A stretch of 64,000 bases of DNA from Macrosoma leucophasiata (taxonomy: Eukaryota > Arthropoda > Insecta > Lepidoptera > Hedylidae): the NCBI GenBank assembly GCA_036365455.1, contig JAWQUS010000030.1:2666001-2730000 (forward strand), given 5' to 3'. The notes below the pieces were generated by a model. That model was not told the origin of the DNA. It saw only the letters and a list, made by a program, of their open reading frames with translations, and did not search any database. Shown here piece after piece: positions 54,127 through 64,000 of this stretch (its first letter is position 1; every line of letters begins with the position of its first letter). Both the position numbers and the translations under genes were made by a program.

Positions 54127-54204
54127 GCGCTCGCCGATTGCCCAATGAAGTAGACTAGTGCCGTCTGGAGACGTGCCGCCTATATAAGTCCATTCAAAAA
54201 AGAA

Positions 54205-54300
54205 AATAATGGAGTTTGGTAATGTGTCCGATGATGTCGATGAACTTGCCACCTTTACGTTAGGAAAAACGTTAGCAATCGTGACTGTTTGCATTGTACT
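54205..54300 (+). mobile_element. SINE family B, inner fragment
   Basis: GGAGTTTGGTAATGTGTCCG, ATGATGTCGATGAACTTGCC and AAAACGTTAGCAATCGTG follow the B body with substitutions. Confidence 0.5.
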
Positions 54301-54329
54301 CATCACACATTGCAGTCATCAATTAACAT

Positions 54330-54922
54330 CATGCAGTTCACATTGATGTTAAGTGATGACTGCAGCCTATAGCCGTCCACAAAAAGACCAACGTCAAAAT
54401 GCAGATGTGGTACCACTCCTGAGGCTTAAGGTGTGATGCCTCTATGTCGGAAATTACATTACCACGATAGTGCTGCTACCATTTAGTGGGAATGGGAAGT
54501 GTATCAGGTAATGCGGTGGTGCCTACGCCCGCGAGCTCCCTCACTGGAGCTCTAATAATAATAATAATAATGGCAACTCATTATACGTCCCACTGCTGGG
54601 CACGAGTGTCTCCCCTTTTTGGGGGGAGGCCTGGAGCTTACTCCACCACGCTGCTCCAATGCGGATTGGTGGAGGTGGGTGGGTTAGTGGCCAACCCACT
54701 GTCGGATGTTTTCAAACCGCCCATAAGGCCTCCGACAAGGTTTAACGACTGCTATCCATCGATAGCAACCGGGACCGAAGCACGGAAACGCGCATTTAAT
54801 TTGCCACTAGCGGTCACCCATCACACTACCCGACCGCGCCCGTAGTGCTTAACCGAGCAGATCGCTTACGATCTACACCAGCCGCTGGGCCATGCGCGCT
54901 TCATGGAGCTCTACCACCAGTA
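54330..54922 (-). mobile_element. SINE family A host (A21) with nested D
   Basis: Minus-strand A from GCATGCAGTTCACATTGATG-like start to CTCTACCACCAGTA, split by D5. Its 3' end lacks the tail and is fused to an inverted piece of A (GCAGTCATCAATTAACATC, 54312-54330), making a small palindrome. Confidence 0.88.
54555..54903 (-). mobile_element. 5S-rRNA-like SINE, family D, complete (D5)
   Basis: 349 bp between a perfect 10-bp target-site duplication TGGAGCTCTA (54545-54554 and 54904-54913). Minus strand: GCGCGCATGGCCCAGCGGC, CTCGGTTAAGCACTACGGGC, GTGTGATGGGTGACCGCTAG, then the body and (ATT)6. The 5S A-box-like and C-box-like blocks are best preserved here. Confidence 0.93.
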
Positions 54923-54962
54923 AACAACATAACATATGCGATTAGAGGCGGTGGAACTTTCG

Positions 54963-55080
54963 CTCTAGACATCGATCGGTAATAGCAGACAAACAGGCAG
55001 ACAGACAGACAAACAGATACACGAGTAATCCTGTAAGGGTTGCTCTTTGCCTTTAAGAGGCAAGAAACCCTAAAAATAAT
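54963..55080 (+). repeat. Family P 3' fragment
   Basis: CAGA-rich run then AAGAGGCAAGAAACCCTAAA. The piece before it (ATATGCGATTAGAGGC, CTTTCGCTCTAGACATCG) is repeated, inverted, near 53690-53740. Confidence 0.45.
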
Positions 55081-55824
55081 TATGTAAGATTATTTATACT
55101 GTAAACGTTGGTTCTGATTTATAAATGTGAAAATGCAACTAAATATTCTAAGGTGATAGCTATAGCTATCATGTCGAAGAAAGACACGGGCTGCTATATT
55201 ATTTAAGTATGCTATTTCCAACATCAATAAATCGATCCATCAAAGGAATCGCTACTTCAAAAGTAATTATAGTTTACAGTCATTGACTTATATTTAATAG
55301 GCATTGACCTCTATTTATCATACGCTGTACCAAATATGTCATACTAACTGACAGCTTATATCGTGCGCCAATTTTAAATGCCTTCACCGAGCGTCCTTTA
55401 TAATTAATAAACTGGATTGTTCCTTTAGAAACATTTAGTTGTACGTAACTCACGAGGGATGGGCAGAGGTTTGATAAATTTAATTTTCAAAAATTTTAAA
55501 TTTCGAAATGGCACCGTTTCATATCCTACACCGCACTACCCAGTGAAGAGAGAAATTTCACCCTCACCGATTGGACACGTGGCTGTGCTCAACGGTGCGA
55601 CCTTTACGTTTGTTTCTGCCTAGGACGTGTAATATGCGGAATGAACTTCCCTCTAAGGTGTTCTCTAGGTGCCAATTTTTGTGATTTTTCAAAAATGGCG
55701 TGTGGGGTTTTTCCCCAGCATTTTATGATTATATGATAGAAAATTACAACACAACCGCTTTTGATGATTGATTTTATTGCACTGATATATGATACAAAAA
55801 TGCTGTGTTGTAAAATGTAATATA
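55081..55824. other. No gene recognised
   Basis: AT-rich, no supported feature. Confidence 0.35.
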
Positions 55825-56007
55825 AATGTACAGAGTAGATCGTACATGGCGTCCAAGGAGTCCTTTAGGTCAGCGCGTCGGCAACTCCTCTGGTGTAGCA
55901 AATGTTCATAGGTGACGGCACAGATGTTATTTATATATCTGTGGGCGACGGTGACCACCAGGTGGCCCGTTTGCTTGTCTGTCAACCTATTGACATAAAA
56001 AAAAAAT
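55825..56007 (+). mobile_element. Poly(A) LINE/SINE 3' end, family S
   Basis: GTCAGCGCGTCGGCAACTCC, ATCTGTGGGCGACGGTGACC, CAGGTGGCCCGTTTGCTTG, CCTATTGACAT plus ten As. A well-known type of lepidopteran retroelement tail; 5'-truncated. Confidence 0.65.
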
Positions 56008-56164
56008 CCAACGACATCGGCACCTGAAACTGGGTCAAAAAGGGAATTTTACTCAGTGGATTTAACTTCACGCCAATAACGTTTTTGAACCATCAAAGAA
56101 TTTATCATTTCAGCCGAATAACTTTCAATGCTGGACAAAAGCTTCCCCAAAGATAGCCATAATT

Positions 56165-56280
56165 AATGGTGCTAAGTCGCCCTCACCCAGCGACTGCCTG
56201 CAAACTTCACCAGGTCGTCGGTCCACCTTGTGGGAGGCCTGCCGACGCTTCGCCTGCCGGGTCGCGATCGCCATTCAAAG
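56165..56280 (-). pseudogene. LINE ORF2 C-terminal stub
   Basis: The minus strand reads GRRSVGRPPTRWTDDLVKFA then GSRWVRAT and a stop. The RSVGRPPTRWTDD..K.AG..W signature is the C-terminal tail of an endonuclease-reverse transcriptase LINE widespread in Lepidoptera. About 35 codons remain. Confidence 0.75.
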
Positions 56281-56956
56281 AATTATCTGGGATAAAATAA
56301 AAAAAGCGTTGTTATTCTGAACTATCCACTTAATAACACAGTTCAAGGTGAAGTGTACAACAAGTCGTTTACACCGCCGTAATTACACATGTGGTGTACA
56401 CGTGGAATTCTATTTAAAAGCATTGCTTTTAGAAATGTTTATGAAACAACATATGTCATGGTGATTGATTATTTTTCTATTGAGATAGGTACGGAGTGTT
56501 TGAATTTAACTTCCGATGTTGATTGATATATCATCTTTATATTATTTTAAGTCATTAAGTGGCAAACAAGCTAACAATTCAAATTTATGTTAAGGCCTCA
56601 AACTGGGTGACAGGGATTTGCGGGCCGAGAACGACTGTGCCGCTGCCTCCCAATTCACTTTAAGTAAGTATGTGTCGTTCATTCGATTGCAAAGAACTTT
56701 CTCAATACTGATCCACTTACAAAAAGACCCGGTTCGTTCGACCCGTTCACGTTCAATTGATTGATTGGTTCATTGATTAGAGGATTGGAAAAAGTCGTTC
56801 ACTAAATCTAGCTCTATGAATGGACCTCGTAGGTCAGCAGTTCATTTGAATCAGCAAGCCAGATCGATCGATACAGATCATTCATTCGATAACTGTAACC
56901 GGCTCACGCTCGGTTCGTTAAATCATTCGGATAACCGCAACCTGCGATGCGCAATA

Positions 56957-57110
56957 ACTGTCACACTTAGCAACTAAACAACTTAGGTCTTAGGGGTGGC
57001 AACGCATCTGCATTTTGAAGTCCGGTTTTTGTATAAATGTCTATAAGCTGCAGTCGGCCCTTACCATTCATGTGAACTGCATGCCTATTGGACTATTAGC
57101 CATCATCAAT
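56957..57110 (+). mobile_element. SINE family A, degenerate 3' half
   Basis: GGGGTGGCAACGCATCTGCA, TATAAGCTGCAGTC, CATGTGAACTGCATGCC. Confidence 0.6.
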
Positions 57111-57153
57111 ACACAATAAAAAATAGCTCAACACTAGCTTGTTTTACTAGCTT

Positions 57154-57195
57154 AAGAACACCACGTGCTAAATACCTACCACACGTGGTGTTCTT
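57154..57195. repeat. Hairpin with paired CACGTG E-boxes
   Basis: AAGAACACCACGTG and CACGTGGTGTTCTT form a perfect 14-bp stem around a 14-nt loop. Confidence 0.9.
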
Positions 57196-57865
57196 ACTAA
57201 ATTATTTTGCATATATAAACAGTTTGAAATAGAAGTATATTGCTTATCTATACGAATAAAAAGCGAGTCTTATTTATCTAAGCAATAAAAACAATCAAGT
57301 TTTGTATAAATGTCGTTTAATTTGTCATCATTCACATTATCTTGCGCAATCAACGACATTGCTCCACTTAGCAAGCGTTTGAAATGTTGTTTAGTCTAGA
57401 CTGAACTGGTCTATGTAAATTAGACTTTATTGAATTCAAGACGGAAAACTTAGCAGTATTTTTTCCTATTGGCAACTTAGTATCATATAGATCGATGAGG
57501 AAACTGTATTTGTTATTTAGAGTCAGGAAAAAGTCAGTCTGAAGAATAAAACACATTGTCAAATATAGGGTATTTGAAATGGAAATGAAAAGTATAAACA
57601 TATAAAAATATTGAAATCGGTGCATTATAGTAGAAGAGATATGAAAATATAAAAAAGGTTTTGTTTAAAAATTATAACAGTACCTATTAGATTCCTTATA
57701 CAAATCGCAACAACTTTTACTAAGCAAACTATTTACAAAAAAGCAAAATTAATAGATATCAGCAATATCTACATGCGCAGTTCTAGAAAGTTGAATGTTC
57801 CTTCTATTTTTTTATATTCTTCATGAGGATGTAATCCGTTGGTGGTGGTCCCTCCCTACGAGTTT
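57196..57865. other. No gene recognised
   Basis: AT-rich, no supported feature. Confidence 0.35.
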
Positions 57866-58078
57866 TTCTTCTCCCTACGAGGTAGATGGAGAGGTTGGTG
57901 CGCCAAGTAACTCGGACCTTACACACCTCGCGAGCCTCTTCTACTGTTCATCACTCACTTCATACGTCCATGCCGATTCCGAATAATTGACCCTCTTGAG
58001 ATCGTACTCGACCTATTTCGTCAAGGTAGGTTGAGTAACTTTTTCTTCTTGGGCCTCTGCAGCCACCACTTGCGCCAC
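57866..58078 (-). pseudogene. LINE ORF2 C-terminal fragment, decayed
   Basis: Aligns with 63090-63260 in the same orientation: CCTCGCGAGCCTCTTCTAC, CATACGTCCATGCCGATTCC, CTCGACCTATTTCGTCAAGG, GGGCCTCTGCAGCCA. Indels break the frame. Confidence 0.65.
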
Positions 58079-58164
58079 CAATAGTAGCAATGTATTTTTT
58101 TTATACTCAGTACCGACTCTACTTTGCAACATTGGACATCTTTTTTAACTCTTTTTCAGTGGGT

Positions 58165-58199
58165 AAACTTTTGTCTTACTTTAGGTAAGACAAAAGTTT
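58165..58199. repeat. Short perfect hairpin
   Basis: AAACTTTTGTCTTAC and GTAAGACAAAAGTTT pair over 15 bp with a 5-nt loop. Confidence 0.9.
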
Positions 58200-58248
58200 C
58201 AGAGAAATAAAAATTTCCTCAAGTTACGCAAAAAAAACTTTTCCAAGC

Positions 58249-58319
58249 TATCCCCCGACCCAGAAATTGAATACAGGACCCTAGCGTAGTAGTTACCCCA
58301 CTATGCTACTGAGGCAGTT
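58249..58319 (-). mobile_element. SINE family B, head fragment (B9)
   Basis: CCCCCGACCCAGAAATTGAA (mutated B box) to CTATGCTACTGAGGCAG. Confidence 0.65.
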
Positions 58320-58565
58320 TAAAACTATTATCGTATCAAATATTCAATAGAATCGATAATATGTCGTTGTGGTTGCGACATGCCTTGTGTGCGAATCGCG
58401 TCATGTTAATTGGTTCGACAGGTCGAAGTACCAATTATCAATGATTGAATGATAAATACTCAAGGTAAGCAGGAGTAAACCAAGCGCAGTTGTGAAAATC
58501 GACATCCACTCTAGAAGGCATTTAGACGTACTAATCTTGAGAATAAATCTCAGATTTGAAAAGCA

Positions 58566-58838
58566 TTTTTTTTTAATGTAATGGAAGTGATAAAAAAGCA
58601 TGCAGTTCACATTGATGTTAAGTGATGACTGCAGCCTATAAACACTCACACAAAGTACAAGGTCAAAATGCAGATGCGTTACCACTCCTGAGGCCTAAAG
58701 TGTTATGCCTCTGTGTCGGAAATTACCACCTGACCGGAACACGATAGTGCTGAACACTACCATTTAGCGGCAAGTATATTAGGTAATTCGGTAGTACCTA
58801 CGCCCGCGAGCTCCGTCTCTGGAGCTCTACCACCCGTA
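58566..58838 (-). mobile_element. SINE family A, full length (A22)
   Basis: T-run, ATGTAATGGAAGTGATAAAA to CTCTACCACCCGTA; a small deletion removes CAGGGCCGTACA. Confidence 0.88.
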
Positions 58839-59139
58839 AAATTACATGTATTTTTGTACATGATAGATTTTTTCACATATATTGTGTGATACCTATTACT
58901 ATCTTATTGGTTATCTTCTACCAATAATCAAGAAGGTCTTATCTAGAAGACCTTGTTTGGTAACAAATTGTGTTAACTAGGTGTATATTTGCTGTTTTCA
59001 TAACGTGACCATACGTCCCGTTTTGAACGGGACAGTCCCGTTTTCATGCAGTCCGTCCCGGTGTCCCAGCTAAACTGTTGGGGAGAAAAATTTCCCGTTA
59101 TCGGTAATCTCAGCAAAAATGTATAGACTGTTAGCTGTT

Positions 59140-59175
59140 GCCCGCGGCTTCGCCCGCGTGGGTGTCGTTTTATAA
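59140..59175 (-). mobile_element. LINE-tail family O, 3' stub
   Basis: AGCTGTTGCCCGCGGCTTCG and CCCGCGTGGGTGTCG. Confidence 0.55.
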
Positions 59176-59192
59176 TCCTGAATTTTCTAAAT

Positions 59193-59528
59193 TACCAACT
59201 AACCGGAACACGATAGTGCTGAACACTACCATTTGGTGGCAGATAGATTAGGAAATGCGTTGCTACCTACGCCACACCGCGGACACTCCGCCAAAATTCC
59301 ATACAAACGCTTAATTTGGTTTCTATTACAGAGACATCAATCAGTGACGTGTATTTACACGCGCACCTGTGTGCGTAGCACGTACAAATACCAACCGTCG
59401 CCCATAAGAGGGGCAGGGGTTGAGTGTTGCAGGCAAATCGGGCGGGACGTCTAAGTGTCCATTCTATAAGTAGTATTATTACATATTCTCTGCCTACGCC
59501 CTCGAGCACGTGAACTCTACCACCAGTA
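59193..59528 (-). mobile_element. SINE family A 5' half with nested J (A23)
   Basis: TACCAACTAACCGGAACACG to CTACCTACGCC, then J4, then CCTACGCCCTCGAGCACGTG to CTCTACCACCAGTA. CCTACGCC on both sides is the target duplication. Confidence 0.8.
59274..59490 (-). mobile_element. Repeat family J, copy 4, nested in A23
   Basis: Inverse of 4590-4803 and 37693-37905, complete. Flanked by CCTACGC(C). Confidence 0.8.
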
Positions 59529-61345
59529 AATAGTATTTTATTGGTGTCTGATTTTCTTCACGTGTATCCATAATTCAACCACACATTGAATATTCCCTCG
59601 CACCCATAATTCAGTTGCCAAGCAATATTTTACCCTGGCCTTATTAAACCAAACCTTTCTCTTAGAATCACGAACAGACGTAGTACCGTTTGTTGCATAA
59701 ATACTGCACGATTTTGGTGACGTCAGTTAAGCTGGGAACACAATTGTGAATATGTAAATTTTTAGTAAGGCTTCGGTATAGATCCGATCAGACTTGGAAA
59801 CAATGCGAGTGAATCTTTGTGTTTATTTCGCTGATAATTGTTTCTGCGAGTTTATTCAGTCAGTAGCCACTGTGTTAGTTGGCATAATAAGGTAGTTGGG
59901 AGGTCTTGCAGTAAGTAAATGATTTTGCCAATTTAAAAATAGCTAGATTATCATTATATTATATACGTGAAAGAAAACTATTCCTTTTTATGACAACTGC
60001 CAATATACTGAGGAAGAGAACTGAGTCTGCATAAAATATGTAATTCTTCAAAGAAACAGACGCGCAGTAAAATTTCAAGTTCTTCTATTTCTCAAGTTCT
60101 TCTCAAAATAACAACTACTACAAATTGGATATAGTAAAAAACAATAATACAAAACATAACCTTCCCAAAATCATTGCCCCCGTGCCTGTAATTAATTAAA
60201 TATGAAAATTAATCTCTGTAGCAAAAGATTAGGTAACTCTAAATTAATTTCATCAAGTAATCTTCAAAAATAGATATATTATTTGCTCATTCCATGATTC
60301 ATTCAAACCATGGTTTGGTCTCCAAAACAAAAGCTTAAAAGCAGGCCTTTAAAAGCGTCCCATCGGGAGAGCGTTGCCAAATCACTGGCGGAATTATCCC
60401 GTACCAGTAATAACCTGGCCCGTAATGTTTATTGACGTGCCGTCAATTGTGATGGCCAAATCGGCTTTATCTTTCCGCGTACCGGTAGTTTGTAGACGCT
60501 TTGTCTTATATTGTTTGGGGAAATCCGATGTCAATTTTGTGTATTGAGGTTATATTTAAAAATGTTCATAAAATTCAGTTGCATCTTTGGAAATACGTAA
60601 AAGCGAAGACAGTCAAAAGGACAATAATCTATAAAATGTTTAAAAGAACGAGATTCGATATAAAAATAATAATTAACATACCTAAGTACGCCAAATTTTT
60701 AATAATAAAGTGTAGGTTGACTGCAGGTACGAGTTAGGAATATAAATTTTAACTTTTCGGAACGCGTCGACAGTCCATCCGTCTGTATTCCACAGAGATA
60801 TATTTTTGAACCAGAAATAAGTCGTTGTCAGATATTTAAAACCCAAAATAATAACAGATAATTAAATCTACACAATTAGCAGTCCCCCAAACAAATAATT
60901 AGTGGCTTCTGGAAAGAAACGCGCGTGATACTTTACGTTCATTTTACTTTGCATTGTACTTATATGGCTGTTTAACTTGATATTGGTAAAGCACTGCAAT
61001 CAAAACCTTATTCCATATTTTTTTTTATTATAGGTATCATTACTTTTAATAAACCCATCTTCATAACAAAGCCCACCGAAATCGGAATATCATGGAGTGC
61101 AATTCGCACGACTTGGCGAGCACGCCAAATGCCCACCGTTGGCGCCGGAATGTCTGCTTGTAATTATGGATTTCAGTTCTGCTAATGATTGTTCAGATGC
61201 AATGAGTTTTCGTGAAGTTTGTTTTTAATAGGTACCTTTGCTACCCAAAGGACATTAAATTTTTAAAAAGAGAAATAAACACATGCCAAAATCCTAAACC
61301 TTACAGTAAGCCCATGAACATAATTATTATAGGTACTCTAAACCT
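59529..61345. other. No gene recognised
   Basis: 1.8 kb of AT-rich DNA; an open stretch at 60501-60737 is low-complexity (lysine and isoleucine rich) and unsupported. A GCGCCGGAATGTCTGC patch lies near 61145. Confidence 0.35.
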
Positions 61346-61688
61346 GAGTTGCACCACGACTTTGGTTAAAGTTAAATTTATTGTAACATTTCACATCCTC
61401 CTCTACATAAAGAAATCTTTAAAAATTAAAGAAAAAACGGAAAGAAAAAATTGACTTCGGACAGGAATCGAACCTGCGACCTTAGGATAACCAGTCCAGC
61501 CGCTTTACCACTAAGTCGTTAGTGGTAATAGTATACATTTTTCTTTTCGTTTTTTCTTTAATTTCTAAAGTTCACTCGCATGTGTTATTGCGAAAAATAA
61601 ATAGTACAATGAAGGAAATCTGTTAAGTTAGAGAGGGATGTGAAATGTTCCAATAACTTTAACCTAAACAAATATCATGGTGCAACCC
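61346..61688. mobile_element. Family T element, complete palindromic copy with tRNA-like core
   Basis: Outer inverted termini GAGTTGCACCACGA / TCATGGTGCAACCC, then AACATTTCACATCC arms, then ~33-bp inner arms AATTAAAGAAAAAACGGAAA / TTTCGTTTTTTCTTTAATT (left from 61420, right to 61570). In the centre, minus strand 61453-61517, is a tRNA-like sequence with a perfect B box GGTTCGATTCC and paired GACTT/AAGTC ends but a shortened D arm. The right outer arm also has TTTTTCGCAATAACACATGC (inverse), the same module as in 1132 and 1437. Confidence 0.75.
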
Positions 61689-62246
61689 TAGCCCTAAATT
61701 GTAGGTTGACTATGCGACTAAGAGATACTAAAGATCAATTTTGTGACAGACAACTTTCACAGGCATTTCGACTTACCATCCATCAACGTCTCTAAAATTG
61801 TTTGATAATTTAATATATTCATATGAAAGACACTTTCCAAATGTTTTCCCCGTATTGACTGACGCAAAAAGATACATTATAAGAACAAACTGAGAGACAA
61901 TCGAGCCATCTTCAAATGGAATACTTTAATACATTCATAACAAAAGGAAGACGTCCAATTTATCCATATTTCTTTTTTATCTTGAATTCATTGTAACAAG
62001 TAGAATATGTTAATGTAAATCGGAGAGCAAGGGAGACGGGTAATTTTGAGCCTGGAAATTCGTTACTGTTTAACCTATTACACAGTACATTTTGTAATAT
62101 AGTTAACAATTAGCAATCTAACCCAAGTTTAACTTGATCATATAATTATACTTACTTCAATAGGTACCTAGCAATTCAATACATGCCCGAATTTTCAAAT
62201 TATTTGTTTTATAGTCATTTGAAAATGACATAATTTGTACAGTGCA
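61689..62246. other. No gene recognised
   Basis: AT-rich, no supported feature. Confidence 0.35.
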
Positions 62247-62490
62247 TAGAGCAACACGGAGGGGAGTAACCATATGCAGGCTTACCCCTCTGTCAAAGTA
62301 CAAGCCCAAGTGGGCCTAGATGTTTAAATGTGTGCGAGAAACTGTTTGTGTATATTGTTAAACTCAAGGTGTGAGTTTCGTAGTAATAGAAGATTTTTGT
62401 AGTGTGCCCCCCCCTCCCCCCTCGAAATGTTAGACTGTTCTGTATCGGTAATTAACGCTATGGCTACTCCTCTCTGGTCCGCCGCTAGGC
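62247..62490 (-). mobile_element. hAT-type MITE, family M copy 2 (one terminus lost)
   Basis: CATAGAGCAACACGGAGGGG terminus, AAGTACAAGCCCAAGTGGGC, AAATGTTAGACTGTTCTG and GCTATGGCTACTCC are the inverse of 53837-54126; the distal terminus is missing. Confidence 0.75.
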
Positions 62491-62562
62491 CCATAAATGT
62501 ATGGAACAGTATCATACTCCTTTATGTTGTTCTACAGCATTCTAATGGCAATATTCTACATA

Positions 62563-62632
62563 AATTCACGCCTGTAATCCCCGTAGGGGTAGACAGAGAC
62601 AAATGCATGCAGTCATGCAAACATGACTTGGA
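62563..62632 (-). mobile_element. SINE family B, 3'-end fragment
   Basis: TTCACGCCTGTAATCCCCGT, AGGGGTAGACAGAG, AAATGCATGCAGTCATGC. Confidence 0.65.
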
Positions 62633-63026
62633 GTCGAACTTCGTTTAAACTCTTTTTTAGGTACCTTACTACTAGTAAAGTAAGAGTTTTGAGTTGTCAA
62701 TTAAAACAAAAACAAAATAATCCTTAAAATGTCGATTTCGAGTCCTAAGTGTATTCAAGACTGTTGGGTTTGAAAAAACACAAGCTATCCGCCTGATGAC
62801 ACACGATTACCTTTTTCCTCCTAGCACGATTTTAACTAGTACTTAAGTTTTTTTTGTTGTGAAGTGTTGAAGAATTGTCAATAACAAAATGCAACTAGTG
62901 TACCAACCATAGAAATCTGAATAACATTTTCTTATTATTCAAATCTCTATCATACCAACACTGTCTGTATTTTTGTGAGGAGGAATGATGTTTTATTAAC
63001 TGTTGTTACTTTCTGAATGGGAAGAT

Positions 63027-63049
63027 TATGTATGTATGTATGTATGTAT
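63027..63049. repeat. (TATG)n microsatellite
   Basis: About five and a half TATG units just beyond the 3' end of the LINE fragment at 63052; may be its tail. Confidence 0.9.
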
Positions 63050-63051
63050 CT

Positions 63052-63395
63052 TCACGCCAGGTCCCTAACGGGGTAGGCAGAGAGTGTAGAGCGCCAGACA
63101 TCCCGGTTCTGACAAACCTCTCGTGCCTCGTCTACCTTCATCATTCTCTTCATACATGCACGCCGATTCCTAAGACTTTTGACCCCACCATCAGACAGAA
63201 CTCGACCTATTTGGTCATGGTAGGTCAGCCTTGGTCTTCCTGGGCCTCTGCAACCATCCACATTCGCATTGTATATCTGTTTAGTCATTCGCTCATTCGA
63301 CATTCTTTCTATATGCCCGAACCATCGGAGCATGCATGGGAAGATTATCAGCCATTTTATCATCAGTATGGCCCCGTAATAATTATCACAGAGTC
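63052..63395 (-). pseudogene. LINE endonuclease-reverse transcriptase C terminus, open frame
   Basis: Minus strand, about 105 open codons: LRWFGHIERMSNERMTKQIY, then GRPRLTYHDQIGRVL, KSLRNRRACMKRMMKVDEAR, EVCQNRDVWRSTLSAYP and a stop. The RWFGH.ERM opening and RRACM...EAR..C.DR..W.S..SAYP ending are the standard C-terminal tail of a LINE very common in Lepidoptera. Catalytic domains are absent: a 5'-truncated insertion. A decayed sister is at 57866-58078. The frame is fully intact, so it is comparatively young. Confidence 0.85.
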
Positions 63396-63575
63396 TTAAC
63401 AACTAGGCCCTAGTTACTAGGGTTTCTAAGGAGCTGTTAATTATTAATGTGGCGACCCGTTTGCATCGTATTGCATTTAATTTTGACCTCTGTTTTTTAT
63501 GTTGATGTTTCACTTAACATCGACGTAAACTGCATGCATGTTTGCCACCTTGGTAAGTAACATTAAAAAAAAATG
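63370..63575 (+). mobile_element. SINE family A, degenerate
   Basis: ATGGCCCCGTAATAATTATC, TTTTGACCTCTGTTTTTTAT, AACATCGACGTAAACTGCAT, TTTGCCACCTTG, A-run. Confidence 0.6.
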
Positions 63576-63607
63576 TTTTATACATCAAGTCATTATACGA
63601 TATTTTG

Positions 63608-64000
63608 TTTATGCTATGGAAGTGGCATACAAGCATGCAGCTCACATCGCTGTTAAGTGATGACTGCAGCCTATAAACACCCACACAAAGACCAAGGTCA
63701 AAATAGAGTTTTGGCGGAAACGCGGAAAAGAGCTGTGTCGCTGCGTGATATTATTTTCGAAATTTGTGTATAGTCGCGTTTTTATGTGTAAAAATGGTGG
63801 GATTTTTATCATAAAACATTCGATAATGTTCACGGGTGTAGGAAAGTGATATTATGAAGTGAAAAGTGATTTTTCATGTTGCCTCCAAAACTTCGTAAAC
63901 TCTCCTAGTAAAGTCCCCATAAGGAATGAAGATTTTTGTTAAGGACTTGAATCCGTGGCCGTAAAAAAATTATATTAAAAAAAAAGTTCAAAATGCAGAT
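63608..64000 (-). mobile_element. SINE family A, split by G and cut by window edge (A24)
   Basis: GCTATGGAAGTGGCATACAA to AAGGTCAAAAT, then the family G insertion, then TCAAAATGCAGAT, where A continues beyond the window. Confidence 0.88.
63705..63987 (+). mobile_element. Poly(A) element, family G, complete
   Basis: 283 bp between TCAAAAT repeats (63698-63704 and 63988-63994), ending in a long A-rich tail (TTAAAAAAAAA). Starts GAGTTTTGGCGGAAACGCGG; contains TGCCTCCAAAACTTCG and CTAGTAAAGTCCCCAT, found inverted at 5205 and 19077. No tRNA boxes recognised. A retroposed transcript of unknown origin. Confidence 0.8.

Noticed and set aside
63028..63399. 123-codon plus-strand frame
   Set aside because: Antisense shadow of the LINE C-terminal frame on the minus strand.

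Overview
The window looks like repeat-rich, gene-poor nuclear DNA of a lepidopteran insect (moth or butterfly). It is AT-rich. It is packed with short interspersed elements, palindromic MITEs and 5'-truncated LINE tails whose peptides (for example a tail carrying RRACMKRMM and LSAYP, or VGRPPTRWTDD) are of the kind seen over and over in Lepidoptera. The species call is inference. No bacterial-style operon, CRISPR array or complete protein-coding gene is visible.

Gene-like content is small. The clearest gene is a tRNA-Asp(GUC) at 9117-9188 (minus) with a T6 terminator. A 331-bp exon at 6953-7283 (plus) encodes the N-terminal region of an NBAS-like protein; at its putative splice donor a 1.55-kb array of ATCGAT-centred minisatellite starts. 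A 33-codon first exon ending at a textbook splice donor (14252-14350) and a signal-peptide-like first exon (18317-18398) are candidate host exons of unknown identity. The only long ORF, 28622-29584 (minus), is the truncated reverse transcriptase of a CR1/Jockey-like LINE.

Family names used below are mine. A: a ~285-bp poly(A) SINE-like element (more than 25 copies or fragments). B and C: tRNA-derived SINEs with A and B boxes. D: a ~350-bp element with a 5S-rRNA-like head and an (ATT)n tail. E, F, I, J, M, V: MITE-like or palindromic elements. G: a ~283-bp poly(A) element. H: palindromes sharing a TTTATCTCGCG arm. O, P and U: LINE-tail or dispersed repeats. T: a palindromic element with a tRNA-like module at its centre. 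Nested insertions with target-site duplications allow relative dating: B and another element sit inside A at 52395-53286, D inside A at 54330-54922, J inside A at 59193-59528, a hAT-like MITE inside A at 657-1129, and G inside A at the right edge.

Layout: 1-5.6 kb, A, T, C and J elements; 6-9 kb, E/D elements, the NBAS-like exon, the ATCGAT array and tRNA-Asp; 9.5-13.3 kb, A, B, D, P and LINE debris; 13.3-17.1 kb, twin palindromes, a direct duplication flanking an exon and a tandem duplication with an ORF; 18-20 kb, a possible gene start and a 61-bp tandem array; 22-24.6 kb, B, A, F, I; 27.7-29.6 kb, LINE; 30.4-37.9 kb, dense SINE/MITE; 41.6-42 kb, a perfect 165-bp-arm inverted repeat; 42.8-56.3 kb, further SINEs and nested elements; 56.3-64 kb, LINE tails, T, M and the G-in-A insertion. 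The longer intervals between these hold only AT-rich unique-looking sequence in which I could support no gene.
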